DNA from: CAYNRA01 sp964399465
Lineage (GTDB): Bacteria > Bacteroidota > Bacteroidia > Cytophagales > Spirosomataceae
Assembly (NCBI GenBank): GCA_964399465.1
Contig: CAYNRA010000003.1
Location: forward strand, 9,623 to 73,622
Reading direction: 5' to 3'
Length of the DNA: 64,000 bases
This document shows positions 1 to 7,848 of the stretch, piece after piece. The notes beneath the pieces are model-generated. The model was not told the origin of the DNA. It saw nothing but the letters and a program-made list of their open reading frames with translations, and ran no database searches. The number at the start of each line of letters is the position of its first letter. Position 1 is the first letter of the stretch. Both the position numbers and the translations under genes were made by a program.

Positions 1-28
1 TTCTGTAATTAACCCATTTTATACTCAG

Positions 29-62
29 TAAAAAAGCGAGGACTCTCCCCTCGCTTTTTTAT
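29..62. terminator. Bidirectional intrinsic terminator downstream of maf
   Basis: An 11-12 bp stem pairs AAAAAAGCGAGG (30-41) with CCTCGCTTTTTT (49-60) around a 7-nt loop. A-runs on one side and T-runs on the other let it work in both directions. It lies just past the maf stop codon and would also end any gene entering from the left edge. Confidence 0.85.
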
Positions 63-638
63 TTATTTCACTTTCCAAGGCATAAGTCGTTCGTACAAAG
101 CATGAGCTGGAAGTCCCATTACCGTGTAAAAAGAGCCTTGAATTGCCTGGACACACACCATTCCAAAGAAGTCTTGAATCCCATATGCACCTGCTTTATC
201 ATAAGGCTTACAAGTCTCGATATAGTAATCAATCTCCTCTTCCGTTAACTTTTTAATCGTAACAGACGCTTTATCAGAAAAAGAAATGAGCTCTTGGTTC
301 GTGCGAATACAAACTCCCGTAATGACATCATGCACCCGACCACTTAAAAGCCAAAGCATTCTTTCTGCATCAGCCTTGTCTTGTGGTTTATTTAGAATAT
401 GACCATCAGCTATAACAACTGTATCAGCTGTAATGACCAGAGAGTCAGCAGATAATTCACCGAAAGCAAGTGCTTTTTGTCTTGCTAAATATGGTGCTAC
501 CTCCTCTGAAGGCATCGCTTCAGGGAAACATTCATCTATTTCTTTTACCTGAACTGTAAACTCAAACCCAGCTTTTTCGAGTATTTCTCTGCGTCTTGGA
601 GAATTAGATGCCAAAATTAATTGATGCGTTAATTTCAT
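63..638 (-). CDS. maf: Maf-family nucleoside triphosphate pyrophosphatase
   Basis: Maf proteins hydrolyse non-canonical or modified nucleoside triphosphates to monophosphates in the cytoplasm; overexpression of some members blocks septation. The 191-aa product has the family length. The signature SNSPRR lies near residues 11-16 and the catalytic ADTVV motif near 71-75. A conserved KPYDKAGAYGIQ-type segment lies near residue 145. The gene is divergent from marR across a 99-bp spacer and ends at a bidirectional terminator, so it is probably monocistronic. Whether it prefers dTTP/UTP or modified CTP/UTP cannot be told from the motifs alone. Confidence 0.93.
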   Translation of the reverse strand: MKLTHQLILASNSPRRREILEKAGFEFTVQVKEIDECFPEAMPSEEVAPYLARQKALAFGELSADSLVITADTVVIADGHILNKPQDKADAERMLWLLSGRVHDVITGVCIRTNQELISFSDKASVTIKKLTEEEIDYYIETCKPYDKAGAYGIQDFFGMVCVQAIQGSFYTVMGLPAHALYERLMPWKVK

Positions 639-702
639 TTTTTTTTCGTGAACTTGAACAAATTAGACAAAATAGCCGTTTATAAAATAACTAATGTAAA
701 TA

Positions 703-718
703 ATGTACAAACATACAT
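703..718. promoter_or_regulatory. Candidate MarR operator upstream of marR
   Basis: A 16-bp inverted repeat, ATGTA-6 nt-TACAT, ends 19 bp before the marR start. A second interrupted repeat, TGTAC...GTACA, overlaps its right side. MarR proteins commonly repress their own promoter through such palindromes. The assignment is by position and symmetry only. Confidence 0.4.
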
Positions 719-737
719 CTAGTACAACTCCAAAAAT

Positions 738-1199
738 ATGGAATTAGCAAAAGAAATCAAGCAGACAAAACCGTTTCGTAACGAAACTCAGCAAGCCGTG
801 GTGAATATCATGTACACCAACAATTGGCTATGTACGAAACAGAACAAGATACTAAAAAAATACGGTATTAGTTTACAACAATACAATGTTTTGCGCATCT
901 TGAAGGGGCACAACCCCGAGCCAATTATGATTAACGGTATCATTGAGCGCATGTTAGACAAAATGTCAAATGCCTCCCGTTTGGTAGATAAGCTTGTTCA
1001 AAAAGGCTATGCAGATAGAAGCTACAACGAACAAGACAGACGTGCTTGTGACGTTTTCATTTCTGAGAAGGGAAAAGTTGTCTTGGAAAAACTCAACCAA
1101 GAAATGGCTGAAATGGAAGATGCCATCAGTGGACTTACTGAAGAAGAGGCGGCATTATTGAACTCATTAATAGATAGATTCAGAAACACACAACAATAA
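738..1199 (+). CDS. MarR-family transcriptional regulator
   Basis: A 153-aa winged-helix regulator of the MarR family, expected to be a DNA-binding dimer. The central part (about residues 45-110) holds the helix-turn-helix and wing: an LRIL helix, the recognition-helix segment NASRLVDKL, then KGYADR and the acidic-basic wing EQDRRACDV. N- and C-terminal helices form the dimer interface. It starts 33 bp before a YceI-family gene with no terminator between, so the two are probably co-transcribed, a pairing common in Bacteroidota. A palindrome upstream suggests autoregulation. The ligand is unknown. Confidence 0.9.
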   Translation: MELAKEIKQTKPFRNETQQAVVNIMYTNNWLCTKQNKILKKYGISLQQYNVLRILKGHNPEPIMINGIIERMLDKMSNASRLVDKLVQKGYADRSYNEQDRRACDVFISEKGKVVLEKLNQEMAEMEDAISGLTEEEAALLNSLIDRFRNTQQ

Positions 1200-1232
1200 A
1201 TACATATTTTTTAACTTCTAAATTTAATCCCA

Positions 1233-1832
1233 ATGAAAAAAGTAACATTTCTTTTCATCGCTTTCTTTGCAGTAGCTATTTCAGCATTTGCAAATCCTGT
1301 AAAACCAGCAGCACAAACAGTGGCTGTTGACAACCAAAAAAGTACCTTTAAATGGGTAGCAAAAAAATTCACAGGAGAACACTATGGTACAATTAATATC
1401 AAAAGTGGCTCATTCGTTGTAGATGGTGGTAAATTAGTAGGTGGTTCTTTTGAAATTGATATGAAGAGCATCGTATGTGATGATATCAAAGATGCAGAAT
1501 ACAATGGTAAGTTAGTTGGTCACTTAAAGTCTGATGATTTCTTCTCTGTTGATAAAAATCCAGTTTCTAAATTTGTTATCACAAAAGCAACTGTGAAAGC
1601 AGGTAACAAATATACGATTACAGGTAACTTGACTATCAAAGGAAAAACGAAAGCGATTACTTTCCCTGCATACGTAAACGTAGTAGATGGTAAAGTAGCT
1701 GCTCAAGCGACTTTCAATGTAGACCGTTCTGACTTTGACGTTAAATTTGGTTCAGCTTCCTTCTTCGACGGTTTAGGAGACAAAGTAATTTACGATGACT
1801 TCAACGTTTCGTTGAACTTAGTAACGAAGTAA
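1233..1832 (+). CDS. YceI-family periplasmic lipid-binding protein
   Basis: A 199-aa exported protein with a clear signal peptide (Lys-rich start, hydrophobic core, cleavage near ASAFA-NP at about residues 17-21). The mature part is a YceI lipocalin-like beta barrel. Members bind polyisoprenoids or related amphiphiles in the periplasm. Typical features are the KSTFKW start of the barrel, the GSFEIDM strand, HLKSDDFF, and the terminal DRSDFDVKFGS segment. It follows marR in one apparent transcript and is closed by a strong terminator. The physiological ligand is not evident; stress or quinone-related roles are often proposed for the family. Confidence 0.92.
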   Translation: MKKVTFLFIAFFAVAISAFANPVKPAAQTVAVDNQKSTFKWVAKKFTGEHYGTINIKSGSFVVDGGKLVGGSFEIDMKSIVCDDIKDAEYNGKLVGHLKSDDFFSVDKNPVSKFVITKATVKAGNKYTITGNLTIKGKTKAITFPAYVNVVDGKVAAQATFNVDRSDFDVKFGSASFFDGLGDKVIYDDFNVSLNLVTK

Positions 1833-1846
1833 TTGATTTAACTTTC

Positions 1847-1888
1847 AACAAAAAGAGCTCATATCGGACGGTATGGGCTCTTTTTGTT
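1847..1888 (+). terminator. Intrinsic terminator after yceI
   Basis: A 17-bp stem (1847-1863 with 1872-1888, one wobble pair) closes an 8-nt loop and ends in a T-rich arm. It ends the marR-yceI transcript. Confidence 0.9.
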
Positions 1889-1969
1889 AACCGGATTTTC
1901 CAACAAAAGATGGGGTTCTCTCGTTACATTTTCTAGATTCTCATCTACAACGCCTTAAAAATACGAACG

Positions 1970-3184
1970 ATGAACCCACTTTGGTACTCCAAAAAACAGA
2001 TCACCTATTTTGTCCTACTCATCTCTTTTTTCATTGTTAGCTCTTGCTCAACTACGGATATTACACCAGATGAGACACCCAAAAGTTACTTAATTTCTGC
2101 CGATATCAAGGCAGAAATAACCACAGAGCAAATCCGACAAACCATCAACCAAAGTTTTGGGCCACAAGGCAGCCTTTTTTCTTTGCTGGTTCGATCTGGT
2201 ATCAAGCAAATCAAGATAAGTTATCAAACAACAAATACCGACGGTAAACCAATCACAGCTTCTGGTGCTTTACTTATTCCTACGAACCTACTTGTTGCTG
2301 CTCCATTAGCAAGCATCCAACATGGAACCCTTTTTGACGAAACAGATGCTCCCTCCTATTTCAAAGAAGGCACAGAAATCTCGATCGGGAATTTACTCGC
2401 GGGAACAGGAACTATTATTTGTATGCCTGATTACATTGGGTATGGCGACTCTAAAAATGTTCCCCACCCATACGAACACCGGAAAGGACTTGCAGAGCCT
2501 GGACTTGATTTCCTACGCGCTGTTAAAGAGTATTTGGAGAAAGAAAACATCAACTGGAATAAAAAATTATTACTTGCTGGCTATTCTCAGGGAGGTTACG
2601 CGACATTGGCTATGCAAAAGTTAGTGGAAGAGACTGCAAGTGCCGAGTTCAATTTAGTAGCTTCTAGTTGTGGAGCTGGTGCGTATAACAAAACATTGTC
2701 TATGCAAACGATAGCTACACAACCCTCTGTCGGCGAAATAAATCATAACCGATCATACATTTGGGTCATACAGACGTACGACCGAATTTATGGATTGAAC
2801 CGCCCAATTTCAAATTATTTCAAGAGTCCTTTCGCTGAACTAATTGCACAAAATGGTTTCCGGGCACAAATTGCAGTCTCGTTTAACCAAATTCTACAAG
2901 AAAGCTTAATCAAAGGCATTCAAGATAAAACAGATACTGCTTTATTAAATGCCTTTGCAGACAATGATTTGATGAATTGGGCACCTAAAACGGTTACACA
3001 ATTTTACCACGGAACCGCAGATGAATACGTTCCTTTTTTTAATAGTGAAACAACCGTCGCAGAGATGAAAAAGCGTGGAGCTACGCAGGTAACATTGATT
3101 CCAATTCAAGGAGGAACACATGGAACGGCTATTTCAACTTTCTTAACAGGTACTTTTAGTTTGTTTAGTACATACGGTTTGTGA
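1970..3184 (+). CDS. Lipoprotein alpha/beta-hydrolase (putative esterase/lipase)
   Basis: A 404-aa outer-surface or periplasmic lipoprotein. The signal sequence ends in VSSC, with Cys26 the likely lipidation site. The mature part is an alpha/beta-hydrolase of the secretory-lipase / peptidase S9-like group. The nucleophile elbow GYSQGG places Ser206; Asp351 in GTADEYVPF and His384 in GGTHG complete a plausible triad. An oxyanion-side PDYIGYGDS segment lies at about 153-161. Substrate is unknown; short-chain ester or lipid hydrolysis is the safest reading. It is not clearly in an operon: the next gene is 70 bp away. Confidence 0.8.
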   Translation: MNPLWYSKKQITYFVLLISFFIVSSCSTTDITPDETPKSYLISADIKAEITTEQIRQTINQSFGPQGSLFSLLVRSGIKQIKISYQTTNTDGKPITASGALLIPTNLLVAAPLASIQHGTLFDETDAPSYFKEGTEISIGNLLAGTGTIICMPDYIGYGDSKNVPHPYEHRKGLAEPGLDFLRAVKEYLEKENINWNKKLLLAGYSQGGYATLAMQKLVEETASAEFNLVASSCGAGAYNKTLSMQTIATQPSVGEINHNRSYIWVIQTYDRIYGLNRPISNYFKSPFAELIAQNGFRAQIAVSFNQILQESLIKGIQDKTDTALLNAFADNDLMNWAPKTVTQFYHGTADEYVPFFNSETTVAEMKKRGATQVTLIPIQGGTHGTAISTFLTGTFSLFSTYGL

Positions 3185-3254
3185 GCGTAATTTTGATTAT
3201 AGGTTTAATAGATAGATATTTGCGAACCTTTTTAGCTCAATTTCATCCAAACCA

Positions 3255-4541
3255 ATGAAAAAATTCTACCTTTTATTCTGTGTATTCCCATTTTGTGCAG
3301 TTGGCCAAGCTCCTCAATTTGAAGCTTCAGCCTTATTTCTACTGAACGACTCAGATACACAGCCATATACATTTAGTACTGGGGTGATACACAAAGAACC
3401 AACACAACGCGATTTATTCTCTGTCATATCGTTCCCTTTAGGAAAACCTCAAAAGCAGGAAATTAAAAGTATTTCTGTACCTAACTCTGCTATTCGAGTA
3501 GGAAAAAGTATGGCAGTTCATACAGACCTGCGCCTTGGATATGTTTTGGAACACAGAGGAGCAATCCCCAAAAATATAACCCAAGTGAGTGTCTCCCCCA
3601 CAATGGAGGATCTGGAGAAAGGAGAATTTATGACTATTGTTGATTTTACAGATCTGGAAGTCCCTAAGGCATTATTTAAAATGCCTATTGCTGCAAATCC
3701 AACAAGTATCTCTATTTCATCTGATTATCAGCATCTTGCTATAAGTTCTACAACAGAAGAGCGAGAAATTGAAGTTTTAGAATTGGATGAGTCAGGAAAA
3801 CCCAATCGAATTATCTCAAAGCCCGTCAATTTACCTTCAGGAAGAATTATAGATTTACAATGGCATCCTAGTGGAGACTACTTGACATTTATCAATGAAA
3901 CAACACGGACATTGGGTATTTTACGGGCAGTAAAAGACGGGCCAACCAAACGGCTTGTTCGACTCGAATTTGTTGATCAAACGATCGCAATCGGTAAAAA
4001 ACCATCTATTGGCAAATTTACTCCAGATGGAAATTACTTTCTAGTACTAGATGCCAAAAAATCAAAAGCTGATTATAGAGTTCGTGAAACTGGTGAAATC
4101 TATGTAGTGAAGTTAGCTTCAGAGCCAGGAGAAGCACATTACCTTTTGTCAAGAAGCGAAGTCGGAGAAAATCCCCAAGATTTTTCTATCTCTTCGGATG
4201 GAAAAAAAATAGTTGTTTGCAATGCAGAGAGTACTTTTTTTGAAACCCAACTCACAGAGGCGAACAAATCTAGTCTATCCCTTCTCAGTCTGAATCCACA
4301 AGGTCTCGTTAAAAAAGTGAAGGATTTTACGATAGAAGGACTACTCCCTATGGCTGTAGTTTTTGATAAAGAGGGGAAAAACCTAGCTGTAAGTACCCAT
4401 GAATTAGGTTCATATGGGCTAAAAGTTGGGAGTATTGAATTCTGGAAATACCAAGAGTTATCAGGAAAACCTACCCTTATCAAACAGCCAGCTCATTTTT
4501 TTACTCCCCGTGGTACACATACAATGTATGTTTTTCATTAA
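3255..4541 (+). CDS. Exported beta-propeller-like protein of unknown function
   Basis: A 428-aa protein with a signal peptide (hydrophobic residues about 4-17, cleavage near AVGQA). The rest carries repeated propeller-type strands such as NPTSISISSDYQHLAIS, LQWHPSGDYLTFI and IGKFTPDGNYFLVLD. These resemble WD40/YncE or lactonase-type propellers (S-D/P-G-x-Y/H-L-x patterns). No catalytic motif is recognisable. It sits between a lipoprotein hydrolase and a ROK regulator, 18 bp before the latter. A role as a periplasmic scaffold or ligand binder is possible, but no function is assigned. Confidence 0.7.
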   Translation: MKKFYLLFCVFPFCAVGQAPQFEASALFLLNDSDTQPYTFSTGVIHKEPTQRDLFSVISFPLGKPQKQEIKSISVPNSAIRVGKSMAVHTDLRLGYVLEHRGAIPKNITQVSVSPTMEDLEKGEFMTIVDFTDLEVPKALFKMPIAANPTSISISSDYQHLAISSTTEEREIEVLELDESGKPNRIISKPVNLPSGRIIDLQWHPSGDYLTFINETTRTLGILRAVKDGPTKRLVRLEFVDQTIAIGKKPSIGKFTPDGNYFLVLDAKKSKADYRVRETGEIYVVKLASEPGEAHYLLSRSEVGENPQDFSISSDGKKIVVCNAESTFFETQLTEANKSSLSLLSLNPQGLVKKVKDFTIEGLLPMAVVFDKEGKNLAVSTHELGSYGLKVGSIEFWKYQELSGKPTLIKQPAHFFTPRGTHTMYVFH

Positions 4542-4559
4542 TTTAAAAATTTTAAACCA

Positions 4560-5756
4560 ATGCTTGAAACGACTGAATCTGTTGTAAGTTTAAAGAAAAA
4601 ACACTTGAAACAGCAGGCCGTCAGGACGGTTTATGCGCAGGGCTCCATTACTATTTCTTCTTTAGCTCGAATTTTACGCATTAGTATTCCCTCTGCAACA
4701 ACTATTGTGCAAGAACTCATAACAGAGCAATGGGTACAAGAGATTGGTGCTCAGAATTCTAAATTTGGGCGAAAACCTATTTTATTTGATTTGAATGGAG
4801 AAAAGCAGTCTATTCTTGTCATCGATATTGGCATACATCAAACCTCGATTCATCGAGTGGATTTACGGAACCGAATTGAGAAAATAATTCATTTTCCCCT
4901 TGCAATCAATGACTCCGAATTTGTAGCTAAACTTTCGCTTGAACTCAAAAAAGCAACTGTATTTTTACAGCCAATTTGGGGGGTTTGTTTGACAAGCCCA
5001 GGGTTAATTGCTAATGAAACACAGGAAAATCAAACCTATTTAAACCATCAAATTTCTGGTAATTCTTTAACAAAAAAAATTCAAGAGTTAAGCGGGAAAC
5101 CCACCTTTATCATCAATGATACCAAAGCATCTCTTCTTGGGGAAACCCATTTCGGCTTAGCAAAAAATAAGCGAAATGTCATGCTTCTCAATTTAGATTG
5201 GGGAATTGGCTTAGGTATTTTATCCAATGGGGAAATCATGCAAGGTACGGATGGATTTGCTGGAGAAATTGGGCATATCCAAGTAGTTCCTGGCGGACGG
5301 TTATGCCATTGTGGTAAAATTGGTTGTCTTGAAACGGTTGCCTCGGTTGCATCCCTGCTAGGAAGAGCTCAAGAGGGACTTAAAATAGATGCGCCAACTG
5401 TTCTCCGGAAAAATCAAGAATTAACTATTGAGGCAATCATCGAAGCCGCAAATCAAGGAGATGAATTTTCCATTGAGTTGATTTACGAATTAGGTAGAGA
5501 ATTAGGCAAAGGTCTCTCCATAGCTATCCACTTATTAAATCCTGAATTAATTATTATTGATGGTTTATTAACAAATACAGGAGCAAATTTGACTACAGCG
5601 ATTGAACAGTCTATCAATAAATTTTGTCTTCGTGACTTCAAAAAAGCGTTGCGAGTACTTATATCTCCAATGGGAGAAACAGCTAAGCTTGTAGGAGCGA
5701 AACAATTTGTATTTGATCAATTGATACAAACAGAATTTCAAGATACAATGAATTAG
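4560..5756 (+). CDS. ROK-family transcriptional regulator (NagC/XylR type)
   Basis: A 398-aa repressor-like protein. Residues 15-75 form a winged helix (recognition helix around IPSATTIVQEL); residues 80-395 are a ROK sugar-kinase-like domain. The zinc motif is intact (GEIGH at 235-239, CHCGKIGC at 249-256) and the sugar-binding Asn-Asp pair is at 186-187. The phosphate-binding loop at about 89-96 departs from the DxGGT kinase consensus, which supports a regulator rather than an active kinase. It probably senses a sugar or amino sugar. No sugar-catabolic gene is adjacent, so the target is unknown. Confidence 0.85.
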   Translation: MLETTESVVSLKKKHLKQQAVRTVYAQGSITISSLARILRISIPSATTIVQELITEQWVQEIGAQNSKFGRKPILFDLNGEKQSILVIDIGIHQTSIHRVDLRNRIEKIIHFPLAINDSEFVAKLSLELKKATVFLQPIWGVCLTSPGLIANETQENQTYLNHQISGNSLTKKIQELSGKPTFIINDTKASLLGETHFGLAKNKRNVMLLNLDWGIGLGILSNGEIMQGTDGFAGEIGHIQVVPGGRLCHCGKIGCLETVASVASLLGRAQEGLKIDAPTVLRKNQELTIEAIIEAANQGDEFSIELIYELGRELGKGLSIAIHLLNPELIIIDGLLTNTGANLTTAIEQSINKFCLRDFKKALRVLISPMGETAKLVGAKQFVFDQLIQTEFQDTMN

Positions 5757-5836
5757 ACATCGAATTGCTTAGTTTTTTGCCATTCGTGCTCAAGAAACAG
5801 GATATAATCAGTAGTTTTGTCAAACTTTTTGAATTC

Positions 5837-6760
5837 ATGCATACCTTCAGTACAAAACATCTTTTAGGCATTAAATCTCTCCTCCCAGAAGACATTCACC
5901 TGCTGCTAGAAACAGCCAAAGAATTTAAGGAGGTCATCAACAGACCTATAAAGAAAGTACCCTCACTACGGGATATTACCATTGCAAATGTTTTTTTTGA
6001 GAACTCCACTCGTACTCGTCTATCCTTCGAATTAGCTGAAAAGCGGCTTTCTGCAGACACCATAAACTTTTCAGCTTCAGGAAGTTCTGTAAAAAAAGGA
6101 GAAACTCTTTTAGATACGGTAAACAACATCTTATCTATGAAAGTAGATATGATTGTCATGCGACATAGCAGCCCAGGTGCACCCCATTTTTTGTCTAAAC
6201 ACATAGATGCCTCGATTGTAAATGCTGGAGATGGTACACATGAACATCCCACACAAGCACTTTTGGATGCGTTTTCAATGCAAGAGAAAATAGGTGATTT
6301 ACAAGGAAAGAAAATACTTATCGTCGGAGATATTCTTCACTCACGGGTAGCCTTATCCAATATATTTTGTTTGCAAAAATTAGGAGCTGAGGTACGTGTT
6401 TGTGGCCCTAGTACACTCATTCCTAAATACTTACCGACTCTTGGCGTGCAAATAATGCCGCATTTACAAGAAGCTTTGCAATGGTGTGATGTCGCCAATG
6501 TTTTACGTATACAATTGGAGCGCCAGCAAATTAAATATTTCCCTTCTCTGCGTGAATACACAGAACACTTCGGGATTAATCGGGAAATGCTTGATAGGTT
6601 AGACAAAGAAATTGTTTTGATGCACCCCGGTCCAATCAACCGAGGAGTTGAGTTGAGCAGCGATGCAGCGGACTCTCCACACTCCATCATTTTAGAACAA
6701 GTAGAAAACGGTGTGGCAGTACGTATGGCGGTTCTGTATCTTTTGGCACAATCAAGATAG
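5837..6760 (+). CDS. pyrB: Aspartate carbamoyltransferase catalytic subunit
   Basis: Second step of de novo pyrimidine synthesis: carbamoyl phosphate plus L-aspartate to N-carbamoyl-aspartate. I chose the ATG at 5837 (307 aa), because the frame upstream to the TTG at 5765 is unlike the family and the start MHTFSTKHLLGI matches it. The carbamoyl-phosphate loop STRTRLSFE lies at 57-65, with HPTQALLD in the middle and HPGPINRGVE near the C terminus. All are intact. It leads a tight plus-strand run with nuoC (29 bp downstream). No regulatory pyrI is nearby; carB lies about 18 kb away. Confidence 0.95.
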   Translation: MHTFSTKHLLGIKSLLPEDIHLLLETAKEFKEVINRPIKKVPSLRDITIANVFFENSTRTRLSFELAEKRLSADTINFSASGSSVKKGETLLDTVNNILSMKVDMIVMRHSSPGAPHFLSKHIDASIVNAGDGTHEHPTQALLDAFSMQEKIGDLQGKKILIVGDILHSRVALSNIFCLQKLGAEVRVCGPSTLIPKYLPTLGVQIMPHLQEALQWCDVANVLRIQLERQQIKYFPSLREYTEHFGINREMLDRLDKEIVLMHPGPINRGVELSSDAADSPHSIILEQVENGVAVRMAVLYLLAQSR

Positions 6761-6789
6761 AAGTAAATAGCATTTAACTTTCTTTTCGT

Positions 6790-7302
6790 ATGGATTTTAG
6801 TTCTTTTGACCAAGTAGTGGCACATCTCAAAGCTGCATTTCCTCAGCAAGCATTCCTCGGTGAAATACCTAACGTACAACAGCCCTACTTGTCTGTTTCA
6901 CCTGCTTTTTTATTGGATGTTTGCCAATTCCTCCATACAAATAATGCATGTTATTTCGACTTTCTACAGTCCATCACCTTAGTAGACAACGGAACAGAAA
7001 AAGGGACAATTGAGGCATTTTACCATTTGGCTTCTTTGCCATATGAGAAAAATTTTACACTTCATTGTGAAATTCCGCGTGAAATCGGTAGAGCGCAACT
7101 CCCCTCTGTTTCGTCTATCTGGCGAACTGCCGATTGGCACGAACGCGAAGCATACGATTTTTATGGCGTTCACTTTAATAAACATCCAGACCTCCGCCGA
7201 ATTCTCCTACCCGCCGACTGGGAAGGATTCCCGATGCGAAAAGACTATCTAGCACAAGAAAACTACCACGCCATTCAAGTAAAATGGCAAAAAGAACCAT
7301 GA
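6790..7302 (+). CDS. nuoC: NADH-quinone oxidoreductase subunit C
   Basis: The 30-kDa-type subunit of complex I, part of the peripheral arm that feeds electrons from NADH to quinone. At 170 aa it is complete for NuoC. The diagnostic C-terminal block is present: WHEREAYDFYG, HPDLRRILLP, DWEGFPMRKDY. It stands alone, with no nuoB, nuoD or other complex I gene within the window. It is instead placed between pyrB and a phosphodiesterase gene whose likely start codon overlaps the nuoC stop (ATGA). A member of another flavin/hydrogenase complex is less likely given the conserved block. Confidence 0.9.
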   Translation: MDFSSFDQVVAHLKAAFPQQAFLGEIPNVQQPYLSVSPAFLLDVCQFLHTNNACYFDFLQSITLVDNGTEKGTIEAFYHLASLPYEKNFTLHCEIPREIGRAQLPSVSSIWRTADWHEREAYDFYGVHFNKHPDLRRILLPADWEGFPMRKDYLAQENYHAIQVKWQKEP

Positions 7303-7793
7303 CACGCATTGGCCTAATCTCAGATACGCACAGTTATTTAGACCCATCTGTATTTCATCACTTTCAAACTTGTGACGAGATTTGGCATGCAGGGGATATC
7401 GGGAACGAAGAAATTTTACAGCAACTTTCCGATTTTAAGCCTACCCGCGCCGTCTACGGAAATATTGATTCAAATGAGCTCCGTTGGTCTTTGCCTGAAA
7501 ATGCTATTTTTGAGCTAGAAGGTTTTCGGATTCTCATCACACACATTGCAGGAAAACCTTCTCATTACACGACACGTGTCAAAAAATTAGTAACAGAACA
7601 TACGCCCAACCTCCTCATTTGTGGACACTCCCATATTCTACGTGTCATCAAAGACCCAAGCTATCCAGATTTGCTCTATATCAATCCTGGTGCAGCTGGT
7701 CGTGTGGGCTTTCATTCTATCCGAACATTGATACGATTTGAATTAAATCAGAAAAAAATCCATAACTTAGAGGTAATCAACTTAGTTAATTGA
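7299..7793 (+). CDS. YfcE/MJ0936-type metallophosphoesterase
   Basis: A small calcineurin-like phosphodiesterase. Starting at 7299 (ATGA overlap with the nuoC stop) gives 164 aa; an ATG at 7284 would add five residues. The binuclear-metal motifs are all present: SDTH near residues 8-11, GDIG, GNID, THIAG and CGHSH. The family hydrolyses phosphodiesters such as bis-pNPP in vitro; the natural substrate is usually unknown. It appears translationally coupled to nuoC and is followed at once by an exported protein. Confidence 0.88.
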   Translation: MTRIGLISDTHSYLDPSVFHHFQTCDEIWHAGDIGNEEILQQLSDFKPTRAVYGNIDSNELRWSLPENAIFELEGFRILITHIAGKPSHYTTRVKKLVTEHTPNLLICGHSHILRVIKDPSYPDLLYINPGAAGRVGFHSIRTLIRFELNQKKIHNLEVINLVN

Positions 7794-7848
7794 GGTGACA
7801 AGTCGCTTTATTCCGTGTTTTGTCCCGTATTCAAACGCTCAATCCCTG

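Noticed and set aside
5765..5836. PyrB starting at a TTG
   Set aside because: The first 24 residues are unlike the family; ATG 5837 gives the standard 307 aa.
6337..6879. 180-aa minus-strand frame over pyrB and nuoC
   Set aside because: It overlaps two well-supported genes and its composition is not protein-like.
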